NCBI RefSeq assembly: GCF_000241325.1
Contig: NZ_BAEI01000004.1
Coordinates: forward strand, 83,550-147,549
Origin: Gordonia polyisoprenivorans NBRC 16320 = JCM 10675
GTDB lineage: Bacteria > Actinomycetota > Actinomycetes > Mycobacteriales > Mycobacteriaceae
Length of the DNA stretch: 64,000 nucleotides
Reading direction: 5' to 3'
Below are positions 7,866 to 17,538 of this stretch, piece by piece; the first letter of the stretch is position 1; each line of letters starts with the position of its first letter. The position numbers and the translations under genes are program-made. The notes below the pieces were generated by a model. It was not told the DNA's origin and searched no databases. It was given only the letters and a program-made list of their open reading frames with translations.

Positions 7866-9053
7866 ATGGCCAAAGGCCACGCACCCATGTCGTTGCGCGC
7901 GAACCCGCCGGCGTGGTCGATGCCGCGCGGTGCCATCGTGCTGGTGTCGATCGCCGGCATCGTGGTGGCCGTCGCGGGTATCCGATCGGTCTCCTCCCTG
8001 GTGGCACCGATCTTCTTGGCGTTGATGCTGACGGTGGCGGTGGCCCCGGCCGCGAGTTGGATGCGGCGCAAGGGTTTACCGGCCTGGCTGGCCTTCGTCA
8101 CGGTCCTGGTGCTGGTGTACGGAATCCTGGTGGGACTGTTCGCCTCGCTCGCCTACTCGGTGGCGCGCCTGGCGACGATCCTGCCGAACTACAGCGACAG
8201 GTTCAACGATCTCCTCGCCTCGTTCCAGCGATTCCTCACCTCGCACGGGGTCAGTGAACAAAAAGTGCACGACATGCTGCACAACATCGACTCCAGCAAG
8301 ATCATCGGCGCGGCCACCGACATCGTGCAGTCGACCGCCGGCGTCGCCTCGTCGTTGGTCCTGATCCTGGCGCTGCTGTTGTTCATGGCCGCCGACTCGG
8401 TCGGTTTCGGGGACCGGATGGAGTATCTACGCGCCGAGCGCCCCGACATCGCGTCGGCCTTCTCCGCCTTTGCCCAGGCCACTCGCAGTTATCTGTGGGT
8501 CTCCACGCTGTTCGGTCTGATCGTGGCGGTGTTCGACAGCGTGGCGCTCGCGATCATCGGCATACCGCTGCCCATCCTGTGGGGCCTGTTGTCGTTCATC
8601 ACCAACTACATCCCGAACATCGGATTCGTCATCGGCGTCATCCCGCCTGCGCTGCTCGGGCTCCTCGACGGCGGTGTGCCGACGATGCTGGTGGTCATCG
8701 TGGTCTACAGCGTGATCAACGTCGTCATCCAGTCGGTGATCCAACCGAAGTTCGTCGGCGACGCCGTCGGGCTCTCGACCACCTTGACGTTCGTGTCATT
8801 GCTGTTCTGGGCGTGGGTCCTCGGTCCGCTCGGGGCGATCCTGGCGGTGCCGTTGACCATCATGTGCAAGGCTCTGCTGCTCGACATCGATCCGTCCACC
8901 CGATGGGTCGACGCGCTGCTCAATTCCTCTGTCCCGCAACGGGCGACGACGCCGTCCGACAAGAACGACGAGCCAGACGAGCCAGACGAGCCCGACGATC
9001 CCGATCCGGCAACGCCGCCGGAGGACGGACCAGACCCCACCGAGACGCGTTAG
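7866..9053 (+). CDS. AI-2E family transporter / permease
   Basis: 395 residues with about eight membrane segments. A pair of helices near 18-60 comes first, then a helix near 75-95, a soluble loop with amphipathic helices (100-150), a helix near 155-175, and a C-terminal bundle containing the family's marker ITNYIPNIGFVIGVIPPALLGLLDGG and the Gln-Pro-Lys (IQPKFVGDAVGL) segment. The family (PF01594) exports small molecules such as AI-2 or acts in Na+/H+ exchange; the substrate here is unknown. The tail is a Glu-Pro-Asp low-complexity run. The ATG at 7866 follows AGAAGGGG. A second paralogue lies at 43.3-44.6 kb. Confidence 0.85.
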   Translation: MAKGHAPMSLRANPPAWSMPRGAIVLVSIAGIVVAVAGIRSVSSLVAPIFLALMLTVAVAPAASWMRRKGLPAWLAFVTVLVLVYGILVGLFASLAYSVARLATILPNYSDRFNDLLASFQRFLTSHGVSEQKVHDMLHNIDSSKIIGAATDIVQSTAGVASSLVLILALLLFMAADSVGFGDRMEYLRAERPDIASAFSAFAQATRSYLWVSTLFGLIVAVFDSVALAIIGIPLPILWGLLSFITNYIPNIGFVIGVIPPALLGLLDGGVPTMLVVIVVYSVINVVIQSVIQPKFVGDAVGLSTTLTFVSLLFWAWVLGPLGAILAVPLTIMCKALLLDIDPSTRWVDALLNSSVPQRATTPSDKNDEPDEPDEPDDPDPATPPEDGPDPTETR

Positions 9054-9069
9054 GAGGACTCGGAGGAGT

Positions 9070-9891
9070 TCACCGGTCGGTCCACACCGGCGCTCGTTTG
9101 GCCAAGAACGCCGACATCCCCTCCTGCGCATCGCAGGTCATCGCGTTGGTGGCCATCGTCTCGGCCATGAGCTCGTATGCGCGCGTCTCGGTTTCGTCGA
9201 TCTGCTGATAGAAGGCACGTTTGCCGATGGCCAAGGTGGAGGCGCTCGACCCGGCGATGCGCAGCGCGAGTTCACGGACCGTCGTCGCCAGTTCGTCGGG
9301 TGACACGACGTCGTTGACCAGTCCCCAGTCAGCGGCGGTGTCGGCGTCGATGGCGTCACCGGTGAGCAGCATCTTCATCGCCCGCTTGCGCCCGATCGCA
9401 CGCGTGAGCGCCACCATCGGCGTCGAGCAGAACAATCCGATGCGCACACCCGGGGTCGAGAACGTCGCGGTCGTGGCGGCAACGGCGAGATCGCAGGTCG
9501 CAACGAGCTGACAGCCGGCGGCGAAGGCCGCCCCGGCGACCTCGGCGATGACCGGACGATCGAGTTCGTGGACCGCGGCCATCATCTCCACACAGGTGTC
9601 GAAGACAGCGCGCTCGTCGTCGAGGGTGCGGTCGACGAGCTCGGACAGATCATGTCCGGCGGAGAACGCCGGCCCGTGCGCGCGGATCACGACCACCCGG
9701 ACGGCGTCGTCGGAACCCAACGTCCGCAGGGCCGCGGTGACGGCGCGCATCGTCTCCGTCGACAACGGGTTGCGCCGACGCGGGCGGGTCAACGTCACGA
9801 TCCCCAGTGGCGCCTCGACAACCACCTCGACCGGATCCGGATCCGAGGACCCCGTGCCGACCCCTGCTGCCGGCTGTGCTGTGTGCGTCAT
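9070..9891 (-). CDS. Enoyl-CoA hydratase/isomerase family protein, ECHDC3-like
   Basis: 273 residues with the crotonase fold. The CoA-binding strand is IVTLTRPRRRNPLS (about 31-44), the first oxyanion loop is AFSAGHDLSEL (about 74-84), and the second is AGAAFAAGCQLVATCDLAVA (about 119-138). The two catalytic Glu of enoyl-CoA hydratase are missing: the GGGCEL position is GCQL and the GQPEILIG position is STPGVRIG. FCSTPMVALTRAIGRKRAMKMLLTGD matches the ECHDC3 subgroup, whose reaction is not settled. It converges on the transporter gene with a 16-bp gap. Confidence 0.82.
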   Translation of the reverse strand: MTHTAQPAAGVGTGSSDPDPVEVVVEAPLGIVTLTRPRRRNPLSTETMRAVTAALRTLGSDDAVRVVVIRAHGPAFSAGHDLSELVDRTLDDERAVFDTCVEMMAAVHELDRPVIAEVAGAAFAAGCQLVATCDLAVAATTATFSTPGVRIGLFCSTPMVALTRAIGRKRAMKMLLTGDAIDADTAADWGLVNDVVSPDELATTVRELALRIAGSSASTLAIGKRAFYQQIDETETRAYELMAETMATNAMTCDAQEGMSAFLAKRAPVWTDR

Positions 9892-10017
9892 GTCTTCTCC
9901 TCGCTCCCACCCCGCGTAGGGCTGTACCCGAGTCCAGTGTGCCGATCACCTCGACCCGGCATCGGCATTTCCCGACGAACCCGCCACGCCCCGTCCGTGT
10001 GGGCAGGTGGCGACCCG

Positions 10018-11730
10018 TCAGTCGACGCAGGGAATGGTGCCCGTGTTGACCACGGCCGGGCCGCTGTCGGGCGCGGGTCCGGAGTCGTCGGCACTGGCAT
10101 CCTGGGCCCCGTCGGAGGAGTCGTCGGTCGTCGGGGTGGCCTCCGACCCGGAGTCCGACGACGACGCACCGGACTGGGAACCGCCGGACTGGGAGGTATC
10201 GGATGAGGACGGCGCGGGCGCGGCGACCGGCACACCGAAGGCGCGCTGGACCTCGGCGCGGATCGCGACGGGATCGATGATGTTGACGTCTTGATCGTCG
10301 ACGGTCGCATACCGCACGACGGGCAGGGTCTGGAAGCTGATCTTCTGATCGGGCACGCCGATCATGTCCTGGGCCCAGGACACCACATCCCAGCCCTGGG
10401 AGAAGACGACGTCGTCGTCGACGACGCTCATCAGCCGGTTCAGCTTGCCGACGTCGGTGAGCGTCCCGGCGCTCTGCACCTGATGGAGGGCGGAGAGCAG
10501 GAAGGCCTGCTGGCGGTGGGTGCGGTCGAGGTCGCCGCGGGTCAGCCCATGACGCTGGCGCACGAAGGCCAATGCCTGCGACGCCGACAGCCGATGCATG
10601 CCCGCACTGAAGTTCGCGCCCGAATAGTCGTCGGACACCGCGTGATTGAGGCACACCTCGACGCCGCCGAGTGCCTTGGCGACGTCGTAGAAACCGATCA
10701 GGCTGACCTCGGCGAATCGGTCGATGGGCACTCCGGTGAGGGTGCGCACCGCCTTGATCGTTGCGGTGCGGCCGGCATCGCGGCCCTTCGCCTCGAGCGT
10801 GGCCGGATCGCTGATGCCCTCGTTGGCCAGTTGGTCCTCGGTGGCCGCCTTCGTGCGGCCGTACACCTCTTTGATCTTGGCCTGGGACACGTCGAGATCG
10901 GGCGTCTCGACGAGGTCGTCGCGCGGGATGGAGTAGGCGACGATGTTCTTCCGGTCGGCCGGGATGTGCATCAGGATCAGCGTATTGGTGTTGTAGCCGC
11001 CTGAGTCGCCGTCACCGGCGTGTAGCTGTCGCATCACATCGTCGGGAAGATCGTTGCCGTTCTTGTCTTTTCGGGTGTCGAGCCCGATCAGCAGGATGTT
11101 CTGGGCGCCATCGGTCGACCGCGGCGCACCCTGCAGCGCGTTGGAGTACCCGAGCCCGCCACGAAATGTGCTCGCCCCCATCCACATCGCCCCACAGACG
11201 ACGAATGCGATGACCGAGCACACCACGACTGCCGCACGCGCCAGTCCGATCGCGGTCCGGCGGCGCGCGGGCCGCGCGGAATCGTGCCCTGATCGTCGTG
11301 GTGCACGACGCCGTGCGGGGTCGCGTTCGACCGAGCGGCCCCGTGCGGTGCCGCTGCGGGCCGGGATGGCCCGAAATGTGCCGGCATCGGCCCCCACCGC
11401 GTCGTCGTCCGGCGTCGACGCTGCCGCCCGCTCGTGCGGCCGGGGGCGACGATCCGGTGTCGGGGTCGTCGGGATGGGTCGGGTCGGGTCCTCGGAGACC
11501 GAACGGCGGGTCGGCTGCGGCTCGGTGGGGCTGACATCGAGATCGGGGTGATCCGGCACGTCCGGTTCCGCGGGGAAGCCCCCGACCGGCGTCCAGACCG
11601 AGGTGTCCTCGTCGGCTCGGCGCTGCGCCGCCCGGCGATACACCTCGCCCGCAGTCGGCCGATCGGGCCGTGCGGCGCGGTGACGTCCGGAGGACGCACG
11701 CGACCGACGTCGATCGAACTCGCTGGCCAT
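10018..11730 (-). CDS. LytR-CpsA-Psr (LCP) family cell-wall ligase
   Basis: 570 residues. A long basic, Pro/Arg/Asp-rich cytoplasmic region (1-155) is followed by one membrane helix (about 160-182, ARAAVVVCSVIAFVVCGAMWMG). The LCP domain follows, with NILLIGLDTR, TLILMHIPADRKNIVAYSIPRD, ALGGVEVCLN, FSAGMHRLSASQALAFVRQRHGL and the RGDLDRTHRQQ signature whose Arg and Asp bind pyrophosphate. The last 70 residues are a Ser/Asp/Gly low-complexity tail ending in a Cys. LCP enzymes attach arabinogalactan or other polymers to peptidoglycan outside the membrane. The ATG at 11730 has a GGAG site; a GTG at 11799 is in frame but lacks one. Confidence 0.9.
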   Translation of the reverse strand: MASEFDRRRSRASSGRHRAARPDRPTAGEVYRRAAQRRADEDTSVWTPVGGFPAEPDVPDHPDLDVSPTEPQPTRRSVSEDPTRPIPTTPTPDRRPRPHERAAASTPDDDAVGADAGTFRAIPARSGTARGRSVERDPARRRAPRRSGHDSARPARRRTAIGLARAAVVVCSVIAFVVCGAMWMGASTFRGGLGYSNALQGAPRSTDGAQNILLIGLDTRKDKNGNDLPDDVMRQLHAGDGDSGGYNTNTLILMHIPADRKNIVAYSIPRDDLVETPDLDVSQAKIKEVYGRTKAATEDQLANEGISDPATLEAKGRDAGRTATIKAVRTLTGVPIDRFAEVSLIGFYDVAKALGGVEVCLNHAVSDDYSGANFSAGMHRLSASQALAFVRQRHGLTRGDLDRTHRQQAFLLSALHQVQSAGTLTDVGKLNRLMSVVDDDVVFSQGWDVVSWAQDMIGVPDQKISFQTLPVVRYATVDDQDVNIIDPVAIRAEVQRAFGVPVAAPAPSSSDTSQSGGSQSGASSSDSGSEATPTTDDSSDGAQDASADDSGPAPDSGPAVVNTGTIPCVD

Positions 11731-12522
<792 letters not shown>

Positions 12523-12568
12523 TCGACAACGACGCAGCACGGATCCGGTGTCTCCCGGATCCGGCCGA

Positions 12569-12599
12569 GGGGACGATCCACTGCGTGGGTCGTCCCCTT
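12569..12599 (+). terminator. Strong hairpin downstream of rpf-like gene
   Basis: GGGGACGATCCAC - TGC - GTGGGTCGTCCCC gives 13 base pairs (one T-G pair) with a three-base loop, followed by TT. About 20 bases upstream a second hairpin, GGATCCGG - CCGGATCC (12541-12562), adds to the effect. The pair lies between rpf and the convergent antiporter gene. Confidence 0.75.
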
Positions 12600-12670
12600 G
12601 CTCGTCTGGCGGGCTTGCTCGTCTGGCGGACGTGCTCGTCCTGACGGGCGCCGAGACGCGGCCCACGGCG

Positions 12671-13888
12671 TCACGACACCGCGGACGCCGCCGTGGAGTC
12701 CTTACGCGCGATCAACCGAGCAGCCAGCGGGAACACCAGCACCGTCGTGGCGCCCGCGGCCACGAGTGTGGAGGCCAGCGTCGGTGACATCAGATCGCTG
12801 CTCGTCGCGACCTGGGTGACGGCGACGATGATCGGCAGGCCGGTGGCAGCGTAGAGCGCCAGCGAGATGCGCTCGCGTCCGACGCGCAGACTTGCCTCGT
12901 GGGTCACCAGCCGCTCGCCCACCCACACCGGGACGCCGCGGGCAACGCCGATACCGACGACCAGGATCACCCACAGCATCGGCGCCGACGCCACCGCCGA
13001 CGGATCGATGTTCATGCCCGAGGTCACGAAGAAGACCGGGATGAGCAGGCCGAAGCCGATGACCTCGAGGCTCTCGACCACCCGGGTGTCCTCGGGGAGC
13101 AGGCGCCGAAGGGCGATGCCGGCGGCGAAGGCACCGAGCACCACGTCGAGATCGAAGACCGCGGCCACCGCCATGAACGCCGCGAGCAGCACCACGACGA
13201 CGCGCACGGGCAACTGAAAGGTGCCGCCCTCCATCTCGACGAGCGCGGCGCGCAGGGCCGGAATCCGGCCGACTCGTCGCGGTAGCGCGAACAGGACCAG
13301 GGCCGCGACGGCGAACAGGGCGAGCACGATCGCCGCTCCGCCGATGTTGCGGCTGGTCAACAGCAACGACATCGCCAGGATCGGACCGAGTTCACCGACC
13401 GCCCCGTGGGCCATCACCGCGCGTCCCAACGGCTGTTCGAGTAGCCCGTCGGCCTTGATGATCGGCAGCAACGTTCCCAATGCCGTCGAGGTCATCGCGA
13501 TCGCGATCGCCACGTGTGCCGTGAAATCGCCCGGCGCCACCAGCAGTGCCACCGCGATCGTCGCGATGAGCAGACTCAGCAGCCAGATCCCGCCCGCGAG
13601 CGCACCGGGCTTGCCGCGCAGGATGTGCGGGTCGAGTTCGAATCCGGCGAGCAGGAAGAGCATGCCGAGGCCGAGCTGGCTCACCGCGGCCACCGAGTCC
13701 GGATCACCCACGGCGAGGACGTGCGGCCCGAACACCATGCCGAGAATCAGCAGCACCACCACCTCGGGGACGTAGCGGCGAGTGAGTCGGGCGACCAGCG
13801 GCGCGGCCACCGCCGCCACCGCGATCCAGAACAGGGTCACCGCGGTGCTGCGGTCGGGATCCGAGGCCGCCTCGGCAAGCACGCTCAC
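12671..13888 (-). CDS. CPA2-type cation:proton antiporter
   Basis: 405 residues with about 12 membrane helices. EVVVLLILGMVFGPHVLAVGD is the first-helix signature of the Na+/H+ exchanger (KefB/CPA2) superfamily, and LGLGMLFLLAGFELD continues it. IAMTSTALGTLLPII and AHGAVGELGPILAMSLLL carry the acidic transport residue region, and FAAGIALRRLLPED and PVFFVTSGMNIDPSA follow. There is no C-terminal TrkA-N domain, so it is the short form. It likely exchanges K+ or Na+ for H+ across the cell membrane. The start is a GTG at 13888. It converges on the rpf-like gene across the two hairpins. Confidence 0.88.
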   Translation of the reverse strand: MSVLAEAASDPDRSTAVTLFWIAVAAVAAPLVARLTRRYVPEVVVLLILGMVFGPHVLAVGDPDSVAAVSQLGLGMLFLLAGFELDPHILRGKPGALAGGIWLLSLLIATIAVALLVAPGDFTAHVAIAIAMTSTALGTLLPIIKADGLLEQPLGRAVMAHGAVGELGPILAMSLLLTSRNIGGAAIVLALFAVAALVLFALPRRVGRIPALRAALVEMEGGTFQLPVRVVVVLLAAFMAVAAVFDLDVVLGAFAAGIALRRLLPEDTRVVESLEVIGFGLLIPVFFVTSGMNIDPSAVASAPMLWVILVVGIGVARGVPVWVGERLVTHEASLRVGRERISLALYAATGLPIIVAVTQVATSSDLMSPTLASTLVAAGATTVLVFPLAARLIARKDSTAASAVS

Positions 13889-13992
13889 CCGCGTTATCCT
13901 GCCGCATCGCCCTCGACGTGCCTATCATGACGCGACCACCGGCCCGCCACATCGCACCGTGAGCGCCGGCCCCGATCGCGAGGAGCGCCCCG

Positions 13993-14493
13993 ATGACCCC
14001 GCCCGCGCAGGTGCCGTCGCCGCCCGACGCGCACATCCATCCGGGAACCGACCGGTCGACGCTGTACATGTCGCTGCTGATGACGCCCGACCTCGCGAAC
14101 TTCGCCGGAAACGTCCACGGCGGTGCTTTGCTCAAACTGCTCGATCAGGTCGCCTATGCGTGTGCGAGCCGGTATTCGCGCCACTACGCGGTCACCCTGT
14201 CGGTGGACCGCGTCATCTTTCGGGAGCCGATCCGGGTCGGTGAACTGCTGATCCTGTCGGCGTCCATCAACTACACCGGTCGGACGTCGATGGAGGTCGG
14301 CATCCGGGTCGAGACCGAGTCGATCCAGACCGGCGAGCGCCGGCACACCAACAGCTGCTATTTCACGATGGTCGCGATGGACGACGACGGTCGTCCGTGC
14401 GCGGTGCCGCAGCTGGTGCCGGAGAACGACGTGCAGCGCCGACGTTTCACCGAGGCGCAGCAACGACGCGAGGCGCTGCGCTCGGCCAAGTGA
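13993..14493 (+). CDS. Acyl-CoA thioesterase, hotdog fold (ACOT7/YciA-like)
   Basis: 166 residues, single hotdog domain. STLYMSLLMTPDLANFAGNVHGGALLKLLDQVAYACASRYS is the family signature, with NVHGGxLLKLLDQ holding the catalytic loop and helix. VDRVIFREPIRVGELLILSASINYTGRTSMEVGIRVETE forms the sheet, with the usual Asn/Arg-Thr-Ser segment. It hydrolyses acyl-CoA to free acid and CoA, probably medium or long chains in the cytosol. The ATG at 13993 has a GAGGAG site. It is divergent from the antiporter gene. Confidence 0.9.
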   Translation: MTPPAQVPSPPDAHIHPGTDRSTLYMSLLMTPDLANFAGNVHGGALLKLLDQVAYACASRYSRHYAVTLSVDRVIFREPIRVGELLILSASINYTGRTSMEVGIRVETESIQTGERRHTNSCYFTMVAMDDDGRPCAVPQLVPENDVQRRRFTEAQQRREALRSAK

Positions 14494-14508
14494 GTCGCCC
14501 GGTGCGGG

Positions 14509-14949
14509 TCAGCTGTCGGCGGACTCCCCGGCCGCACCGCCGCGATCCTCGTCCTCGCTGCCACTGTTGTCGGCGGCGATCGCCGAACCGCCGAGCGCGC
14601 TGACCGCGATGCCGTAGGGCAAGAATCGCACCCGGCGTCGCGGGTCGGTGTTGTGCTGATTGGCGCGCAGGGCGTCGATCTCGGTGGCGAATACCTGTTC
14701 CACTCGCGCATCGCCCCGATCGTCGACGTCGAACACCGCCCAGACGCCCGCACCGACCTCACCCGCCGTGGGCGGTTCCGGCTTGGTGCGGCGGCCAGAG
14801 GTGGCGTCGACGAACGTCGAGAACACACTCGACGCCGCCGGCTCGGAGACGAAGCGCCCGAAAACCTGGCGCAAACCGTCGGCGGCCTCCCGGGCGAAGC
14901 GATCGAAGTCCTCGGGATCGAATCCGAAGTTCTCGTTGTGACCAGCCAT
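14509..14949 (-). CDS. Hypothetical protein with acidic C-terminal tail
   Basis: 146 residues with no membrane segment or signal peptide. The N-terminal half is helical with FDPEDFDRFAREAADGLRQVFGRFV. The middle has AGVWAVFDVDD, a FATEIDALRANQHN helix and RVRFLPYGIAV, a segment I associate with conserved hypothetical proteins of mycolic-acid actinobacteria. The last 30 residues are acidic and Gly/Ser-rich. It converges with the thioesterase gene (15-bp gap). No function can be assigned. Confidence 0.65.
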   Translation of the reverse strand: MAGHNENFGFDPEDFDRFAREAADGLRQVFGRFVSEPAASSVFSTFVDATSGRRTKPEPPTAGEVGAGVWAVFDVDDRGDARVEQVFATEIDALRANQHNTDPRRRVRFLPYGIAVSALGGSAIAADNSGSEDEDRGGAAGESADS

Positions 14950-15062
14950 CGTTGGGCCTTCCGTCGTGGCCTGTCGTCGGCGTCAGGCGCTGTGGTCTCC
15001 AGTGTGGCGAGCGGGTCCCGACTTCGCCACCGCGATCGGTTCGATGACCGCGATGAATTCGA

Positions 15063-15551
15063 TCACCGCGCCCGCGGCAATCCCTCGTCGAGTGCGCAGA
15101 GCACCTCGAGGGTGGTCCGCAGCCGGTCGAGCTCGATCGGCTGCGCACCGGCCGACGTCTCCGCCTCCAGGGCCGCGGACATCGTGTGTGCCCAGAACTC
15201 GTGGAGTCGGGCGATGCTGTCGAGGGCGAGGTCGGTCGGATACAGCCGCACCGAGCGGGCATCGCCGGGATCGGGTTCCCGGACGATCATCGCCTTGTCC
15301 TCGAGGGAGCGCATGGCGACGCTGAAGTTGCTGCGCTGCAACCTTGTTGCGGTGGCACCCTGAGCCGGGGTGCCGCCGGGGTGACGGTGCACCCACCGCA
15401 TCACCGCGGCCTCGCTGCCGTTGAGAGGCACCACGCCGGACGGACCGTGCGGTCCGCGGGGCTCGACCTCGCGTGCCACTCGCAGCACCACGTCGGCGAT
15501 CTCGACGAGGAGTGCTGCTCGTGACCTCGGTGTGCGTTCGACAGGCGGCAT
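15063..15551 (-). CDS. MarR family transcriptional regulator
   Basis: 162 residues. A winged helix lies in the middle: LNGSEAAVMRWVHRHPGGTPAQGATATRLQRSNFSVAMRSLEDKAMIVREPDPGDARSVRLYPT is the MarR recognition helix and wing with the conserved D-x-R in the wing. Flanking helices form the dimer interface. MarR proteins usually repress a neighbouring exporter or oxidoreductase and release on binding a phenolic or drug ligand. The start ATG lies on one edge of a palindrome that fills the gap to the divergent MFS gene, so autoregulation and control of the exporter are likely. No clear ribosome site, perhaps a leaderless transcript. Confidence 0.85.
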   Translation of the reverse strand: MPPVERTPRSRAALLVEIADVVLRVAREVEPRGPHGPSGVVPLNGSEAAVMRWVHRHPGGTPAQGATATRLQRSNFSVAMRSLEDKAMIVREPDPGDARSVRLYPTDLALDSIARLHEFWAHTMSAALEAETSAGAQPIELDRLRTTLEVLCALDEGLPRAR

Positions 15552-15576
15552 ATGGGTATGTTCCCATAACCATATG
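15549..15576. promoter_or_regulatory. Palindromic operator candidate filling the marR/MFS gap
   Basis: Outer arms CATATGG (15549) and CCATATG (ending 15576) enclose an inner palindrome TATGGG - TATGTT - CCCATA. The two start codons lie inside the outer arms, so only 22 bases separate the coding regions. This is a natural binding site for the MarR dimer controlling both directions. Binding would block translation starts as well as promoter access. Confidence 0.65.
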
Positions 15577-16842
15577 ACGTCGTCGACACCACCCGGGATC
15601 GCAGCCGAACACAGCGGCATCACCCAACCCGACCTCACCCACCCCGGTGTCGCCCGACCGGTCCTGCTCGTCCTGGCCCTGCTGTCGGCGGTGGCTCCGT
15701 TCGCCACCGACCTGTATCTGCCGGCCTTCCCGGAGATGACCGGCGATCTGGGCACCGGGGCGACCGCAATCCAGTTGACGCTCACCTCCTTCCTGATCGG
15801 TATCACCGCCGGCCAGCTCGCCTTCGGTCCACTCTCGGATCGATTCGGCCGTCGGGGTCCACTGCTGGCCGGGGCACTGCTGTGTGTGGCCTCCGGCGTG
15901 CTCGCCGCGCTCGCCCCCACGGTCGGTGTGCTCGTCGCCGCCCGGTTCCTGCAGGGATTCGGTGGTGCTGCGGGCATGGTGATCGGCCGCGCGATCATCT
16001 CCGACCTCGCGACCGGACGCGCAGCCGCCCGGGCGTTCTCGCTGATGATGATCGTCGGCGGAGTGGCGCCGGTGCTCGCGCCGCTGCTCGGCGGGTTCCT
16101 CGTCGATCCGATCGGGTGGCGCGGAATCCTCGGTGTGGTCCTCGCGATCTCGGTCGTCATGCTCGTCTCGATTGCCTGCGTCATCACCGAGACCCTGCCC
16201 CGAGATCGCCGGCTCGTACGCCGCCGCGCCGACCACCCGGGATCGACCCGCGAGCTGCGCCGGCTCGGATTCCTGGGCTACAGCGGCACTTTTGCGTTCT
16301 CCTTCGCGGTGATGATGGCCTACATCTCGGCGTCGCCGTTCGTCTATCAGGACATGATGGGGCTCTCCAGCGGCGTGTACGGGCTGGCGTTCGGGGTCAA
16401 CGCGGCGGGCCTGATGGCCGTCAGCGCCCTGGCCGCGCGTCTGGTCGCCACCCGCGCGGTACGCGGGCTCGTCGCCGTCGGGATCAGCGTGATGTCCACC
16501 GCCACCATCGGTTTCGCGCTGCTGGTGGTGACCGGCGCACCGCCGGCCTGGCTGGCGGTGCCATTGTTCGTGATGGTCTCGAGTCTGGGCCTGGTCTTCG
16601 GCAACGCCACCGCCCTGGCCATGTCGTCCGTCGGCACCAACGCCGGCGCCGCATCGGCGGTACTGGGCGCCCTGCAGTTCGGGCTCGGTGCGCTGGTGTC
16701 GCCCTTGGTGAGCGTCGCCGGACCGGACACCGCCGGCCCCCTGGCGATCGTCATGCTGGTCTGCGCGGCGATCGCGGTGTGCGCGTTCCTCGCCGCCGGC
16801 GCAGCGGCCGAGCCGCCGCACATGGTCGAACAGACTGTGTGA
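15574..16842 (+). CDS. Bcr/CflA-type MFS drug exporter
   Basis: 422 residues with 12 membrane helices. Helix 1 has the Bcr/CflA mark FATDLYLPAFPEM. The loop 2-3 motif is GPLSDRFGRRGPLLAG, and helix 5 has the drug/H+ antiporter motif C-like stretch MMIVGGVAPVLAPLLGGFL. SASPFVYQDMMGLSSGVYGLAFGVNA matches the second half of the same family. It likely exports a drug or small toxic compound in exchange for protons, under control of the divergent MarR gene. Long N-terminal extension before helix 1 (about 25 residues). Confidence 0.9.
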   Translation: MTSSTPPGIAAEHSGITQPDLTHPGVARPVLLVLALLSAVAPFATDLYLPAFPEMTGDLGTGATAIQLTLTSFLIGITAGQLAFGPLSDRFGRRGPLLAGALLCVASGVLAALAPTVGVLVAARFLQGFGGAAGMVIGRAIISDLATGRAAARAFSLMMIVGGVAPVLAPLLGGFLVDPIGWRGILGVVLAISVVMLVSIACVITETLPRDRRLVRRRADHPGSTRELRRLGFLGYSGTFAFSFAVMMAYISASPFVYQDMMGLSSGVYGLAFGVNAAGLMAVSALAARLVATRAVRGLVAVGISVMSTATIGFALLVVTGAPPAWLAVPLFVMVSSLGLVFGNATALAMSSVGTNAGAASAVLGALQFGLGALVSPLVSVAGPDTAGPLAIVMLVCAAIAVCAFLAAGAAAEPPHMVEQTV

Positions 16843-16850
16843 GAAGGGGT

Positions 16851-17504
16851 TCAGACCAGACCCGCGTCGTGGACGGCGATCGCCACCTGCACACGATTGG
16901 CCGCGCCGAGTTTACTGAAGATGTGCGAGATGTGCGCCTTGACGGTGGCCACACTCATGTAGAGCTCGGTTCCGATCTCGGCATTCGACGCTCCCTTGGC
17001 CAACGCGATCGCCACCTCGCGTTCCCGCTCGGTCAGTCGCGCGATGCCCTCGCGGGCCACGACCGACCCCGACCGCTGCCCGGAGTCGACGACCTGTTTG
17101 ATCAGCGCCGCGGTCACCGATGGACTCAGCGCGGGCTGTCCCTCGAGGACATTGCCGATGGCCGCCACGATCTCCTGCGGTGGTGTGTCCTTCAACAGGA
17201 ATCCGTCGGCACCGACCGCCAGTGCCCGCACCACGTAGTCGTCGGCGTCGAAGGTCGTCAGCACGATGACCGCGGGGGCCGGCTCGGCAGCCTTCAGGGC
17301 GGTGGTGGCCGCGATCCCGTCCATCACCGGCATCCGCAGATCCATCAACACCAGATCGACCGGGTCGCTGCGGTGCGCGTCGAGCGCCGCGCTGCCGTTG
17401 GCCGCCTCCGCGGCTATCGACAAGCCCGGTTCGCCGCCGAGCAGCAACTTCAGTCCCGACCGCACCAACGGGTCGTCGTCGACGATCATCACCCGTGCGA
17501 CCAC
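16851..17504 (-). CDS. NarL/LuxR-type response regulator
   Basis: 217 residues. The receiver domain has the acidic pair in VMIVDDDPLVR, the phosphoacceptor Asp in LVLMDLRMPVMDG (about residue 55), and Thr/Lys in VIVLTTFD and GFLLKDT. The C-terminal LuxR-type HTH is LTEREREVAIALAKGASNAEIGTELYMSVATVKAHISHIFSKL. The GTG at 17504 sits behind a full AGGAGGT site. It follows the histidine kinase gene by 34 bp and is the second gene of that operon. It is convergent with the MFS exporter gene, eight bases apart. Confidence 0.93.
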   Translation of the reverse strand: MVARVMIVDDDPLVRSGLKLLLGGEPGLSIAAEAANGSAALDAHRSDPVDLVLMDLRMPVMDGIAATTALKAAEPAPAVIVLTTFDADDYVVRALAVGADGFLLKDTPPQEIVAAIGNVLEGQPALSPSVTAALIKQVVDSGQRSGSVVAREGIARLTEREREVAIALAKGASNAEIGTELYMSVATVKAHISHIFSKLGAANRVQVAIAVHDAGLV

Positions 17505-17538
17505 CGGCCACCTCCTCGTGTCTCCGTCACCCTGATCA

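Noticed and set aside
14983..16821. Long minus-strand open frame (about 612 codons) opposite the MFS exporter
   Set aside because: Its translation is Arg/Gly/Asp/His-rich low complexity, typical of GC-rich antisense shadow; the plus-strand MFS and the minus-strand MarR genes explain the region.
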